Assembly (NCBI GenBank): GCA_947446595.1
Contig: CANFGS010000001.1
Span: 1 to 64,000, forward strand
Direction: 5' to 3'
DNA: 64,000 bases
Source of the DNA: Neisseriaceae bacterium
GTDB lineage: Bacteria > Pseudomonadota > Gammaproteobacteria > Burkholderiales > UBA11063
Shown: piece after piece, positions 1-10,938 of the stretch
How positions within the stretch are numbered: the first letter of the stretch is position 1
Layout: each line of letters begins with the position of its first letter
Notes under the pieces: generated by a model
Databases searched by the model: none
Seen by the model: the letters and a program-made list of their open reading frames with translations, nothing else
Told to the model about the DNA's origin: nothing
Position numbers and translations under genes: made by a program

Positions 1-1
1 T

Positions 2-106
2 CTACATTGGTATAACATGAAGCGAGTACATCAACGATTTAACAATAAACTTACGCCATTTGAATATCACTTGGAGCTTACCAAAAATGTTAAAATAGTA
101 GCTTAA
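2..106 (+). mobile_element. C-terminal tail of an rve-type transposase (cut by window edge)
   Basis: An open frame runs in from the left edge and stops at TAA 104-106. The readable residues include YNMKRVHQRFNNKLTPFEY, which has the Y-N-x-x-R-x-H ... T-P-x-E pattern typical of the last part of IS3/IS481-type integrase-core transposases. Only about 34 residues are visible, so the IS family and whether the gene is intact upstream cannot be decided. I could not identify a terminal inverted repeat in the roughly 130 bases between this stop and the next gene. Confidence 0.6.
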
Positions 107-235
107 TAAATATAAAATGATTTTCCAGTATGTACTTGGCTCTTACAAATCTTGATAAAAATAATATTAGCATAGGGTAATGGTGTATAATAAACCACGT
201 TTGTGCTATACATTATAATTTTAGAGGTAACTAAT

Positions 236-2293
236 ATGAAATCAATGATCATTAGGCTAATTTTTTGGTGTTTAATTTATTTGGGCTTAAATAGTTGCAC
301 TCAATCACCACCTTCAGATATCCCTACGAAAACTGAGGTGTTTTCAAGTAATAATCAGGGATTAGTATATCAAGGTGCTGATCTATTAGCTGGAGACCAA
401 ATTTTTCATACTTGCTCTGATCCTTCTAGTATTCAAACAATGGTAATAGATCAAAATGACGATATATATATAGGTACTGAAGTAGGTAATATATACAAAA
501 TCCTTAAAGGTACTTCTGTTTGCACTCAGCTAGGTGGAGGTTCAAGTCCAGTAACTTACCGTAAGGCAATTAACTCTATTACAGTTGATACAAATGGTAA
601 TGTTTATGCTGTTTCGAATTGGCGAGTTTTCAAAATATCTAAAGGTTCTTCTTGGGAGTGTTTAGGGGGAGGTAATGATGGGTATTATTTTAGCTCTGTT
701 GCAATAGATGGTAGTAATAAGATTTACGCGGCTGGAAGAAGTCCAGGATGCGTAGGTTTGGGGGCATGTGTATATCAAATTAATGGCAACACTTTCACAC
801 AACTAGGTGGTGGTACTTCAAGTCCTGATGATTCAATGGTTAATTCTATTGCAATAGATAGTCGTGGTAAAGTTTATGCTGGAACATTAGGGCCACGTAG
901 TATAAATGGAAGCGTATATGAAGTTAACTCTGAATCTTGGGTACAGCTAGGTGGTGGTGCAAATCCAGATCCATTGCAGCAACAACGTGCAATAGGCCCT
1001 CAAATTACACTTGTAAGAGTTGATGTTAGTAATAATATACATGCTATTACCAGTATAGGTAGTGTATATAAAATAGATCAAGAAACTTCCTCTTGGAATA
1101 AACTAGGTGGTGGCAGTTCAAGTCCTGATGGAACTTTTGTTATTTCTGCCGTAATAGATAGTAGTGGTAATGCTTATGTAGCTACACAGGCAGGGAATAT
1201 ATTTAAAATGTCCCAAGGAGCTTCAGATTGGGTTCAAATAGGTGATATTTCAGGTCTTGGTGGTGGGTATGTTAATTCTATTGCAGTAGATAGTAATGGT
1301 AATATTTATGCTTCTACATATAATGGAATTATATACAAAATTATGAAATCAGCTAATACGTGGATACCTGTAATTGGAGTTTCTGGTTCTATTGATGGTT
1401 CTAGGATTAACTCAATGTCTTTAGATACCAAAGGCAATGCTTACGTGGGTACTAGAAAAGGTAATGTATACGAAAGAACTCGAGGAGCATCTTCTTGGAC
1501 GCAGCTAGGTGGTGGTAAATCAAGCCCTAGTTTCGCCGTTAATTCTATTGCAGTAAGTAGCAATGGTAATGTTTATGTTGGAACAAGTGGAGAATTCTAT
1601 ATTAATGAAGAATTCCATGTTAATGGAGGTATATATGAAATTACCAAGGAATCTTGGATACAGCTAGGTGGTGGTTCAAATCCAGATTCAGGTTATAATA
1701 GATGGTCGCAAGTTCAATCCATCCAGGTTGATATTATGGGCAATATTTATGCCTCTACTGGAGTGGGTAATATATATGAAATACCTCAAGGAGCATCTTC
1801 TTGGACACAACTAGGTGGTGGATCAAGTCCTGATGGAACATATGCTAGTTCTATTGCAATAGATATTAGTGGTAATGTTTATGCTGGAACATTTGGTGGT
1901 AGTGTATTTAAAATATCCAAAGGTGCATCTTCTTGGACTCTATTAGGTGGTAAATCAAGTCCTGATGGTTCACCAGTTCATTCTATTGCAATAGATAGTA
2001 GTGGTAATGTTTATGCTGGAACAGTCGGGCCACGTGGTATAAATGGAAGTGTATATGAAGTTACCGCTAGATCTTGGAGGCAGTTAGGTGGTGGTTCAAA
2101 CCCAGATAAACCTAATCTTGTTGGGTTTGGCCCATTAGTTCAGACAGTCCAGGTTGATAATAGTGGAAATGTTTATGTTGGGACTGGTAGAGGTAATGTA
2201 TATGAAATTCGTAAAGGAGCGAATGAATATACAAATCTTCATTATGGTAATGGAGCATCTGTTACATCAATTGCTATAGAATCTACTCATTAA
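236..2293 (+). CDS. Repeat-built beta-propeller lipoprotein
   Basis: The ATG at 236 is chosen because AGAGGT lies just upstream and the product then begins MKSMIIRLIFWCLIYLG followed by LNSC, a lipoprotein-type signal. The open frame extends 11 codons further upstream from a GTG, which is less likely. After the Cys the roughly 685-residue protein consists of about 13 repeats of 40-55 residues, each with a core like SIAIDSSGNVYAGT, then GNVYEI, then a linker rich in SSWTQLGGGSSPDG. The final residues (VTSIAIES) look like the first strand of one more blade. This is the NHL/sensor-propeller style of repeat, so two seven-bladed propellers are plausible. No catalytic domain is visible. The protein is probably anchored in the outer membrane or periplasm as a binding or surface protein. 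Its ligand is unknown. The repeats are similar enough at DNA level to allow changes in copy number. Confidence 0.75.
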   Translation: MKSMIIRLIFWCLIYLGLNSCTQSPPSDIPTKTEVFSSNNQGLVYQGADLLAGDQIFHTCSDPSSIQTMVIDQNDDIYIGTEVGNIYKILKGTSVCTQLGGGSSPVTYRKAINSITVDTNGNVYAVSNWRVFKISKGSSWECLGGGNDGYYFSSVAIDGSNKIYAAGRSPGCVGLGACVYQINGNTFTQLGGGTSSPDDSMVNSIAIDSRGKVYAGTLGPRSINGSVYEVNSESWVQLGGGANPDPLQQQRAIGPQITLVRVDVSNNIHAITSIGSVYKIDQETSSWNKLGGGSSSPDGTFVISAVIDSSGNAYVATQAGNIFKMSQGASDWVQIGDISGLGGGYVNSIAVDSNGNIYASTYNGIIYKIMKSANTWIPVIGVSGSIDGSRINSMSLDTKGNAYVGTRKGNVYERTRGASSWTQLGGGKSSPSFAVNSIAVSSNGNVYVGTSGEFYINEEFHVNGGIYEITKESWIQLGGGSNPDSGYNRWSQVQSIQVDIMGNIYASTGVGNIYEIPQGASSWTQLGGGSSPDGTYASSIAIDISGNVYAGTFGGSVFKISKGASSWTLLGGKSSPDGSPVHSIAIDSSGNVYAGTVGPRGINGSVYEVTARSWRQLGGGSNPDKPNLVGFGPLVQTVQVDNSGNVYVGTGRGNVYEIRKGANEYTNLHYGNGASVTSIAIESTH

Positions 2294-2319
2294 GTAGTTA
2301 CGGGTAAGCTATTAAATGG

Positions 2320-2342
2320 TGGGGCAAGCTACTGCTGCCCCA
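2320..2342 (+). terminator. GC-rich hairpin after the propeller lipoprotein
   Basis: TGGGGCA and TGCCCCA form a stem; the loop can pair further as AGC/GCT. It sits 27 bases after the lipoprotein stop in an otherwise AT-rich gap. No clear T-run follows, so it is a weak intrinsic terminator or an RNA-stabilising hairpin. Confidence 0.4.
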
Positions 2343-2410
2343 TGCAAACTCAAATAAAATTATTTAAACCTTGATTAGACTCAATGCTATATATATTGAA
2401 CCTGAATAAA

Positions 2411-2593
2411 CTATACTAGTTTATATTTTGTCGAGCAATAAGGGCAAATAATCTCATGACTAGGCTCTTTTTCAATTTGTAAAAAAACCCGAGGATGTGA
2501 ATTCCAGCTAAGCATATTAGGTCTTGGACAGCATAGCGGCAGGTCTTTTTCTGTTATTTCAATATGTGTTCTAGTGTTTTGATGTTGTTGCAT
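2411..2593 (-). CDS. Small zinc-finger (zf-CHCC type) protein
   Basis: A 60-residue protein with the pattern of the zf-CHCC family, related to the mitochondrial complex I subunit NDUFS6: an acidic/hydrophobic lead (IEITEKDLPLCCP), then W-x-x-HPRVFL, then CPYCSTKY. The probable zinc ligands are a Cys near residue 22, the His of HPRV and the two Cys of CPYC. The start is preceded by GGAGA. It lies 18 bases downstream of etfA on the same strand and is probably the last gene of the wrbA-like/etfB/etfA operon. Its cellular role is not established; the family is common in proteobacteria. Confidence 0.8.
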   Translation of the reverse strand: MQQHQNTRTHIEITEKDLPLCCPRPNMLSWNSHPRVFLQIEKEPSHEIICPYCSTKYKLV

Positions 2594-2611
2594 AATCTTT
2601 GTCTCCGTTAG

Positions 2612-3546
2612 TTATAGTTTTTCAATTAATTGTGGCACTATTTCAAATAAATCCCCTACAATCCCATAGTCAGCATGTTCAAAAATAGCTGCGTGTCCAT
2701 CAGTATTAATAGCAATCACTGTTTTTGAATCTTTCATTCCAGCAATATGCTGTACCGCACCTGATAACCCAACTGCTAAGTATAATTCTGGAGCTACATT
2801 AACTCCAGTTTGTCCTACCTGAGTATCATTGTTAGCATATCCAGCTTCAACTGCAGCCCGAGTTGCGCCAACTGCTGCATTTAGTTTTTGGGCTAGAGGG
2901 CGAATAAGGCTATCAAATGATTCCCTAGATCCTAATGAAATTCCACCACTAACAACTATTTTAGCACTGCTAAGATCAACTGATTTATCAACTACATTAT
3001 TAGATATATATTTTATCTTATCACTAATAGGGTTGGTATATTTAATTTCTGTTATAGGGCATATAACATCTGATATTGATTTATTAGCTTCAAAATTATT
3101 AGTACGAATACTTAGTAGCTTTGTATCTTCAAGTGATTCAATCTCAACTAATACATTTCCAGCATAGATGAATTTCTTAAACAAATTGGGAGATATAATT
3201 GATACTACCTCACTTATTTGTCCTATTTCCAATATCCCTGCAATTCTAGGAAGTAGGTTTTTACCAAAGCTATCTGAAGCTATCAATATATGGGTATAGT
3301 TTTTACAAATTTCAGCTAGCTGATTGGCTATATTTTCAACTAATAGATTATTAAGTGTAGGATTGTCAATGCTTAATACTTGATTAACATCAGAGAGTTT
3401 AGCAATTTCATTACTTATATTCTGTAAATTGTGTCCAAAAGTAATCACATCAACTGGTGCTGATAAAATATTTGCAGCTCCAAGAAGATTGTATAAACTA
3501 GGGTTGATATGATTATTTACAACATTACTAATAACCAAGGTTTTCA

Positions 3547-3547
<1 letters not shown>
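2612..3547 (-). CDS. etfA: Electron transfer flavoprotein alpha subunit
   Basis: EtfA/FixB (311 residues) binds FAD and, with EtfB, passes electrons from acyl-CoA and similar dehydrogenases to the quinone pool through ETF:ubiquinone oxidoreductase. The C-terminal FAD domain is clear: VVSGGISLGSRESF, then a stretch including AVGATRAAVEAGY, then VGQTGVNVAPELYLAVGLSG, QHIAGMKDS and AINTDGHAAIFEHADYGIVGD. Length is normal. It overlaps the etfB stop by one base (TAATG), so the two are translated together. No partner dehydrogenase is adjacent. Confidence 0.95.
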
Positions 3548-4895
<1,348 letters not shown>

Positions 4896-4907
4896 TCACA
4901 AAAAGCT

Positions 4908-4936
4908 TTGCAAATAGATGTTAAATACGATACAAT
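4908..4936 (+). promoter_or_regulatory. Sigma-70-type promoter for the MltD-like gene
   Basis: TTGCAA (4908-4913), a 17-base spacer and TACAAT (4931-4936) lie in the divergent gap, giving a leader of about 50 bases before the GTG at 4996. Confidence 0.6.
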
Positions 4937-4995
4937 CGGCTATTAATATCCATTATTATACCAGTTGTATTTAGTTTTGCGGAAAGTTTAGGGAA

Positions 4996-6291
4996 GTGTA
5001 TAAAAAGTTTCTTTTAATTTTGGGGCTAATGTCAGTGTCATTGGCTGTTGAAGCGGACGAAGGAACGCCAATACCAGATGTTATGCTTATAAATAGCTAT
5101 AATACGCGTCAGGATGCTGATATATGGACTCGTATGCGCCGTGGGTTTCAATTATCCCATGAAGAGACTAAGCTGGTACTATATTATGAGCGTTTATACA
5201 CTAAGAGTCCCAAAACATTCGCAAGACTTGTAGCAAATGCCAAACCATATATATTTTATATATTGACCCAAACTGAACGTAATGGTATGCCTAGTGAAAT
5301 TGCTCTTTTACCTGGAGTTGAGAGTACTTTTAACCCAAATGCAAAATCGTCCTCAAATGCTTATGGAATGTGGCAGTTTGTAGCATCCACTGGAACTAGA
5401 TTTAATATGGCGCAAAATAGTAGTATTGATGAACGCCAAGATCTAGTAAAATCAACTAATTCAGCATTAAGTTATCTCAATTATCTTCACAAGCTTTTCG
5501 GTCAATGGGAACCTGCTATTGGTGCTTATAATTGGGGCGAAGGTAATATGTATCGAGAGATAATTCATTCGGGTCAGAAACCAGGTAATATTGATTATGC
5601 TAGTTTAAATTTACGTTCTGAAACTGAGAATTATGTGCCCAAATTAATCGCACTTGCTTCCATTATAGATAACCCAAGTAAGTTTGGCGTTAATCTTGAA
5701 AATGTAGAAAATAAGCCTGTTGTTGCAGTAGTAAATCCTCCAAAACTTATGACTATAAGCCAAATGATAAATCTCGCAGGGATAGACAAAGACACATTTA
5801 ATAAACTAAACCCACAATATAAATCAACGGATTATACTGTTGGTAATAAAGATCATGTGGTTCTGCCTTTATCGAATGAAAGTATTTATCTAGCAAGTAT
5901 CGGTAAAAATCAATTCCAAACCCCAACTAACGAAAACCCAATTGTATTAAGTGTTCAGAATCAAAATGATGAATCATCTTCTGATGGAGGTGATTTAATA
6001 GCGCTAGCTGCAGCAGGGGATTTGAATAACCAAGAGAATGATTCAAATACTGTTCCCTCTGACGTTAAAAATATTAATAATGAGCTAGATAATTTGATTA
6101 CTGAATTAAACGCCCCACCTCCAGAAACATTGACTATTAATTATATTGTTGCGAATGGTGATACTCTGTTTTCGATTGCTAAGCGTTTTGGTGAAGATAT
6201 AAATGAGATAAAAAATCAAAATAATATAGTAGGTAACAGCTTGACTGTTGGTGAGACGCTCACTATTAAAACTAGCCAGAATGGCAGTTAG
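4996..6291 (+). CDS. mltD: MltD-like membrane/periplasmic lytic transglycosylase with LysM
   Basis: Cleaves the MurNAc-GlcNAc bond of peptidoglycan to give 1,6-anhydro products in the periplasm. The 431-residue protein starts at GTG with a short signal sequence (MYKKFLLILGLMSVSLAVEA). The SLT domain (about 90-230) carries the catalytic Glu in LLPGVESTFNPNAKS (Glu109), followed by NAYGMWQF and AIGAYNWGEGNM. A weak LysM-like segment lies near 250-290, then a low-complexity Asn/Asp/Ser linker, then a clear C-terminal LysM (about 380-426: IVANGDTLFSIAKRFG ... VGETLTIK). E. coli MltD is somewhat similar in plan. It lacks an obvious lipobox, so it may be secreted rather than lipid-anchored. Confidence 0.9.
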   Translation: MYKKFLLILGLMSVSLAVEADEGTPIPDVMLINSYNTRQDADIWTRMRRGFQLSHEETKLVLYYERLYTKSPKTFARLVANAKPYIFYILTQTERNGMPSEIALLPGVESTFNPNAKSSSNAYGMWQFVASTGTRFNMAQNSSIDERQDLVKSTNSALSYLNYLHKLFGQWEPAIGAYNWGEGNMYREIIHSGQKPGNIDYASLNLRSETENYVPKLIALASIIDNPSKFGVNLENVENKPVVAVVNPPKLMTISQMINLAGIDKDTFNKLNPQYKSTDYTVGNKDHVVLPLSNESIYLASIGKNQFQTPTNENPIVLSVQNQNDESSSDGGDLIALAAAGDLNNQENDSNTVPSDVKNINNELDNLITELNAPPPETLTINYIVANGDTLFSIAKRFGEDINEIKNQNNIVGNSLTVGETLTIKTSQNGS

Positions 6292-6337
6292 GTTCTTAGA
6301 TATAAAGTTATGATACAATAACGTTATTTATCATAGA

Positions 6338-7618
6338 TTAATTTTTAGTAGAAAGTGCCGCTTTCTTCTTCGGATGATGGTGTAGCTTTAACTGGTGAAC
6401 CTTTTGAGGTTTTAGCTTATGTGAATTAAGCCAAGGTCTTTTAGCGTAAGCTTTTACTAATTGTGGTGTTTGCACAAAATTACGATTACCCATCATTAAA
6501 TTAGCATCCATAAGATATAAAGCTGAGAGCTGAGTAACTACATCTGATGGATTGTACAAAGAACTATCACTATCAAATTCTATCGGTAGTGACCAAGAAA
6601 ATGCATATAGGTTTGACTCACCTTGATTGGTTACTAATTTACGATAGTTATTAGTTAGATACCAATTTACATCATTAATAAAATTGCCATCATTAGCTAC
6701 TAGTGCAAGATAAGCTAGTTCATGAACAAATATTCCTTTGAACATAAAGGCATCATCAGCACATACTTTGACATTAGTGCATGGCTCAGTTAATACACCT
6801 CCCATGCTATAGTTGTACATGGCACGTCTAGCAACTTCTTTGGCTTGGTTCATTAAAGTTGGATCATTATTAATTTGTGCCAGATCAGCAAGAACACCTA
6901 ATAAAACTCCATTGGTATATGTGAAATGCCATTCTACTTTTTCACCACATTTTCCATCTTTTATTCTATAGTGATCTGATACAATAAAATCGCTACTAAT
7001 TAATCCTGAATCCTCAAACCATTTCCAAGTCGAGTCGGCATTTTTTTTGTATAATTTGTCTTTAGTAATCATATATAATTGTGCATTAAGCCTGATGTAT
7101 AATTCATTAGCAATACTACCTACTTGAGTTTTTTTTGCATTCCAATAAATACCACCGTTACCACAAATATGTTGAGCGCCACGTACGCTCATATCATTAA
7201 CAATATCCTCAGCCGCATATAGATAATCTACATTATGCGTTGCTTTGTAGGATGCAATAAACGCTAGTGCCCACCATCCTTCATCATCAAAGTAATCAGC
7301 TCCTAGTATGTCCTCTTTGTTTTTCTTCATAGTCTGATACATGTTTTCAGTGTTGGTGCTCTCACCTGTGAGTAGTAGATAGTCAGCAATTAAATGTTGG
7401 GTATTGGCCCAATACCAAAATCCATTACCATCATTAGCCTTACATGCTCCACCTTTGATGCAGTTGCTATCTTGCCAAAGACCGCTTCTAGTATCATAAA
7501 ATTGCATTAATTGAGTAATCCCAGCTTTGAAATTTTCCGAAACAGATTTAGCGTATACATTTGTAGAAAATATACAAAAAAACAATATAACACGCAATAG
7601 TTTTGCTGGAGATAGCAT
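6338..7618 (-). CDS. Secreted glycoside hydrolase, family 76-like
   Basis: A 426-residue exported protein (signal MLSPAKLLRVILFFCIFSTN, cleavage near VYAKS). The fold signature of GH76 alpha-1,6-mannanases is visible: GFWYWANTQHLIADYL, then the paired-Asp catalytic motif in YFDDEGWWALAF, GGIYWNAKK, ELYIRLNAQLYM and FTYTNGVLLGVL. GH76 enzymes hydrolyse alpha-1,6-mannan or related mannosides. The C-terminal tail is rich in Lys and His and lies outside the family core. AGGA is correctly spaced before the start. It is convergent with the mltD-like gene. Family call is good; the true substrate is unknown. Confidence 0.8.
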   Translation of the reverse strand: MLSPAKLLRVILFFCIFSTNVYAKSVSENFKAGITQLMQFYDTRSGLWQDSNCIKGGACKANDGNGFWYWANTQHLIADYLLLTGESTNTENMYQTMKKNKEDILGADYFDDEGWWALAFIASYKATHNVDYLYAAEDIVNDMSVRGAQHICGNGGIYWNAKKTQVGSIANELYIRLNAQLYMITKDKLYKKNADSTWKWFEDSGLISSDFIVSDHYRIKDGKCGEKVEWHFTYTNGVLLGVLADLAQINNDPTLMNQAKEVARRAMYNYSMGGVLTEPCTNVKVCADDAFMFKGIFVHELAYLALVANDGNFINDVNWYLTNNYRKLVTNQGESNLYAFSWSLPIEFDSDSSLYNPSDVVTQLSALYLMDANLMMGNRNFVQTPQLVKAYAKRPWLNSHKLKPQKVHQLKLHHHPKKKAALSTKN

Positions 7619-7758
7619 TTTATTTTCCTAAGAAGTTTGTTTAAGTAACTATTATACTATATATATTAGACTATACCCCCCAAAATCACAGCAACTTTTT
7701 TGCCAGTATATAGGCTATAATCATGTGATAGAGTGTTTATGAGAAGTAAAAATAAGTT

Positions 7759-8544
7759 ATGACAAAAATAGTATTGAACGATTTGGATATGAATTATTAT
7801 GATAATGAAAATCAGGGTAAGGCTACTCTTGTATTTATCCATGGTTTAGGTGAGAATTTAGAATCTTGGTCATATCAAATTGAAGAATTTAAAAATGACT
7901 ATCGTGTTATTGCTCTTGATGTTAGAGGCCATGGTTTATCTAGTGACGGCACTAAAAACATTAGCATTGAGCAGATGGGGTTAGATATATTGGCATTATT
8001 AGATCATCTAGATATTTATGCCGCTCATTTTATCGGCTTATCAATGGGAGGTATGATTTGTCAAGAATTAACTAAAAAGCACCAATCGCGTATGCTATCT
8101 CAGACTCTTGCCAATACCGCAGCCTTCCCAACTGATGCAATTAACCATCCACTCAATCAGATTATAGATCAGGTGAAAAATACTCCGATAGCAACTATGG
8201 CTGAATACATAACTAAAAGCTGCTTACCAACAGATACCAATAAAGGCTTATATAGTCATATCTTTAAGATGTTTAAGAATAATCGTCAAATTCCTTATGT
8301 TACTGCTACTGCTGCTACATTTTCTATTGATTTTAGAGATATTCTAGTGGATATTCGAATACCTACATTAATCATCGTTGGAGATTTAGATATAGTAACC
8401 CCAGTTTGGGCGGCTAAATATTTACATGAAAATATTAAAAACTCTAAGTTAGTGATAATAAATGGAGCCGGGCATTTGACTAAGCTCGAAAAGCCAGTAC
8501 TTTTTAATGAAGCTTTGGCGGAATTTTTACAAAGCCTTAATTAG
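7759..8544 (+). CDS. Alpha/beta hydrolase, enol-lactonase-like
   Basis: A 261-residue alpha/beta-hydrolase. The oxyanion-hole region VFIHGLGEN, the nucleophile elbow IGLSMGGM (G-x-S-x-G), the acid in IIVGDLDIVTP and the catalytic His in NGAGHLTKLEKP are all present and in order. The closest general resemblance is to 3-oxoadipate enol-lactonase (PcaD)/BioH-type hydrolases, but no catabolic genes surround it, so the substrate is open. It stands between GH76 (opposite strand) and ychF. Confidence 0.85.
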   Translation: MTKIVLNDLDMNYYDNENQGKATLVFIHGLGENLESWSYQIEEFKNDYRVIALDVRGHGLSSDGTKNISIEQMGLDILALLDHLDIYAAHFIGLSMGGMICQELTKKHQSRMLSQTLANTAAFPTDAINHPLNQIIDQVKNTPIATMAEYITKSCLPTDTNKGLYSHIFKMFKNNRQIPYVTATAATFSIDFRDILVDIRIPTLIIVGDLDIVTPVWAAKYLHENIKNSKLVIINGAGHLTKLEKPVLFNEALAEFLQSLN

Positions 8545-8553
8545 CCTTCTTAG

Positions 8554-8582
8554 TTTTGTGATAAAATCTTGTAATCACAAAA
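8554..8582. promoter_or_regulatory. Palindrome upstream of ychF
   Basis: TTTTGTGAT and ATCACAAAA form nine-base inverted arms separated by 11 bases, 10 bases after the hydrolase stop and just ahead of the ychF RBS. The half-sites look like CRP halves but the gap between them is too wide for a CRP site. It could be an operator or an RNA hairpin. Confidence 0.35.
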
Positions 8583-8605
8583 TAATCCTAAAGGAAAGTT
8601 AATTT

Positions 8606-9697
8606 ATGTCTTTAAAATGTGGAATAGTAGGATTACCTAACGTAGGTAAATCAACATTATTTAATGCTCTTACAAAAGCTGGAATCGCAGCTGAAAACTA
8701 CCCTTTTTGTACTATTGAGCCAAACGTTGGTATTGTAGAAGTTCCTGATGACAGAATGGCAGCACTAAGTGCTATTGTAAAACCAGAAAAAATCCAACCG
8801 GCAATTGTTGAGTTCGTAGATATTGCTGGACTTGTTGCCGGAGCTAGTAAGGGTGAAGGTTTAGGTAATCAATTTCTAGCTAATATTCGTGAGACTGACG
8901 CGATAGTTAATGTGGTTCGATGCTTTGAAGATGGTAATGTAATTCATGTAAATGGCAAAGTTGACCCAATTGATGATATTATGGTTATTAATACCGAGTT
9001 AGCATTAGCAGATATGTCGACTGTCGAAAAAGCAATTCTTAAAGAAAACAAAAAAGCTCGTTCTGGCGATAAAGATGCCCAAACACTAGTTAGTCTATTA
9101 GAAAAAATCCTACCACACCTAAACGAGGGTAATCCGGTTAGAACCATGGGTCTAGATAAAGATCAGTTGGAAATGATAAAGCCACTTTGTCTATTAACAG
9201 CAAAACCAGCCATGTATGTAGCTAACGTTAGTGATACAGGGTTTAGTGATAATCCATATTTGGATAAACTAACTATCCATGCTAAAAGTGAAGGTGCGCC
9301 AATAGTTGCTATTTGTGCGGCTATGGAATCTGAAATTGCACAATTAGAAGATAGTGATAAAATAGAATTTCTAAGCGATATGGGGCTAACTGAGCCAGGG
9401 CTCAATAGATTAATAAGAGCTGGGTATTCACTTCTTGGTTTACAAACCTATTTTACTGCTGGAGTCAAAGAGGTTAGAGCTTGGACGGTTCATATCGGTG
9501 CAACTGCACCACAAGCAGCTGGAGTTATTCATACGGATTTTGAACGTGGATTTATCAGAGCTGAAGTAATTAATTACAATGATTTCATAACTTATAAGGG
9601 CGAGAGTGGCTCCAAAGATGCAGGAAAAATGCGTCTAGAGGGTAAAGAATATATCGTCAAAGATGGAGATGTTATGCATTTTCGCTTTAACGTTTAA
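8606..9697 (+). CDS. ychF: YchF/OLA1-family P-loop ATPase
   Basis: A universally conserved Obg-related ATPase that binds ribosomes and is redox responsive. The 363-residue protein has the G1 loop [18 protein letters not shown] (from about residue 9), [13 protein letters not shown], the G3 motif [20 protein letters not shown] and a C-terminal TGS domain with TFFTAG-like and [20 protein letters not shown] segments and ending MHFRFNV. AAAGGA lies upstream at good spacing. It is followed 14 bases later by the symporter gene. Confidence 0.97.
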   Translation: MSLKCGIVGLPNVGKSTLFNALTKAGIAAENYPFCTIEPNVGIVEVPDDRMAALSAIVKPEKIQPAIVEFVDIAGLVAGASKGEGLGNQFLANIRETDAIVNVVRCFEDGNVIHVNGKVDPIDDIMVINTELALADMSTVEKAILKENKKARSGDKDAQTLVSLLEKILPHLNEGNPVRTMGLDKDQLEMIKPLCLLTAKPAMYVANVSDTGFSDNPYLDKLTIHAKSEGAPIVAICAAMESEIAQLEDSDKIEFLSDMGLTEPGLNRLIRAGYSLLGLQTYFTAGVKEVRAWTVHIGATAPQAAGVIHTDFERGFIRAEVINYNDFITYKGESGSKDAGKMRLEGKEYIVKDGDVMHFRFNV

Positions 9698-9711
9698 TTT
9701 GGAGTGAATTT

Positions 9712-10926
9712 ATGAGAATTAAATTAGGCTTTGGGAATCAATGTCTATTAGCTCTAGTTCTTGGGTTGGTATTTGGTCATTATGTATCAAGTGATATTAT
9801 TGGCTATATAAGTCCGTTTGGGGATGCTTTTTTAAAGTTACTAAAATTAGTAATAGTGCCACTTACTTTCTCAACAATTGTAGCTAGTTTCTCAAAATTA
9901 GAGAGTATTGCTCTAGTTAAAAAACTAGGTTTAAATACTTTGCTATGGTTTGTAATAACTGCCATTTTGGCAAGTGGCATTGGGGTAATAGTTGGTTCTG
10001 TCTTTAACCCCGGAAGTAATCTACAACTTGACCCGCAGTTATTATCTCAGTATACGCCACGAGAAATACCTACTATAGCAAGTACCTTACTTAATATGAT
10101 TCCGGGAAATCTGATTAAAGATATTGCTGATGGTAAAGTAATTCCAGTGATTGTATTTGCTATCTTCTTTGGAGTGGCTCTTACATCTCTTCATGAGAAA
10201 GGTAAGAATTTACGTAACTTCTTTGACGAATTTTCTCATACGATGTTTAAGATTACTCGTGTAATTATTCGTATGTCACCTATTGGTATTTTTGCTCTTG
10301 CTGCACCAATTGGTAATGAATATGGACTTGCTACTTTATTGCCACTATTTAAATTTATTATTGCGATTTATCTTGCTTGTGTAGTTCAATTGTGTATTTA
10401 TGCAGTACTATTGATAATTGCTGCCAAAAAAAATCCGTATACTTTCTTTAAAGAATTTTGGCCAGCAATGATTACAGCTTTTACAACCTCTTCAAGTCTT
10501 GGTACATTGCCTGTAACATTAGAGACTCTAGTTGATAGAGTTAAAATTCGTGAGCAAGTAGCAGGTTTTGTAGCGCCTCTTGGGGCTACTATGAAGATGG
10601 ATGGCTGTGGTGCAATTTATCCAGCAATAGTATGTATACTAACAGCAAATATTTTTCATATTGATTTATCAATACAGCAATATATTATGATAGTACTAAC
10701 TTCAGCTATTGCTACAATTGGGACAGCAGGAGTTCCTGGAACTGCTTCTATAATGGCAACTGTAGTATTGGTTAGCGTTGGTTTACCATTAGAAGGATTA
10801 GCTTTGGTAATTGGGATTGATAAAGTTATCGATATGATGCGAACTATGACAAATGTCACTGGTTCTGGTGTTTGTGCAACTATTGTTAATAAAAACTATA
10901 AAGAAGACAGAGTTTTAAGTAAATAA
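9712..10926 (+). CDS. Dicarboxylate/amino acid:cation symporter (SDF family), copy 1
   Basis: A 404-residue integral membrane protein of the GltP/GltT/DctA family, about eight transmembrane helices plus two re-entrant loops. The serine-rich loop reads TTSSSLGTLPV. The usual NMDGT region reads KMDGCGAIYPA, so the motif is partly conserved. The late helix contains TIGTAGVPGTA, DKVIDMMRTMTNV and TGSGVCATIV, all typical of the family. It likely imports glutamate, aspartate, another amino acid or a C4-dicarboxylate with H+ or Na+. It lies in a run ychF, symporter, alaS with short gaps and may be co-transcribed. Confidence 0.9.
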   Translation: MRIKLGFGNQCLLALVLGLVFGHYVSSDIIGYISPFGDAFLKLLKLVIVPLTFSTIVASFSKLESIALVKKLGLNTLLWFVITAILASGIGVIVGSVFNPGSNLQLDPQLLSQYTPREIPTIASTLLNMIPGNLIKDIADGKVIPVIVFAIFFGVALTSLHEKGKNLRNFFDEFSHTMFKITRVIIRMSPIGIFALAAPIGNEYGLATLLPLFKFIIAIYLACVVQLCIYAVLLIIAAKKNPYTFFKEFWPAMITAFTTSSSLGTLPVTLETLVDRVKIREQVAGFVAPLGATMKMDGCGAIYPAIVCILTANIFHIDLSIQQYIMIVLTSAIATIGTAGVPGTASIMATVVLVSVGLPLEGLALVIGIDKVIDMMRTMTNVTGSGVCATIVNKNYKEDRVLSK

Positions 10927-10938
10927 AAGAAGGTTTAT

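Noticed and set aside
8554-8582. CRP-binding site
   Set aside because: TGTGA and TCACA half-sites are 13 bases apart, not 6.
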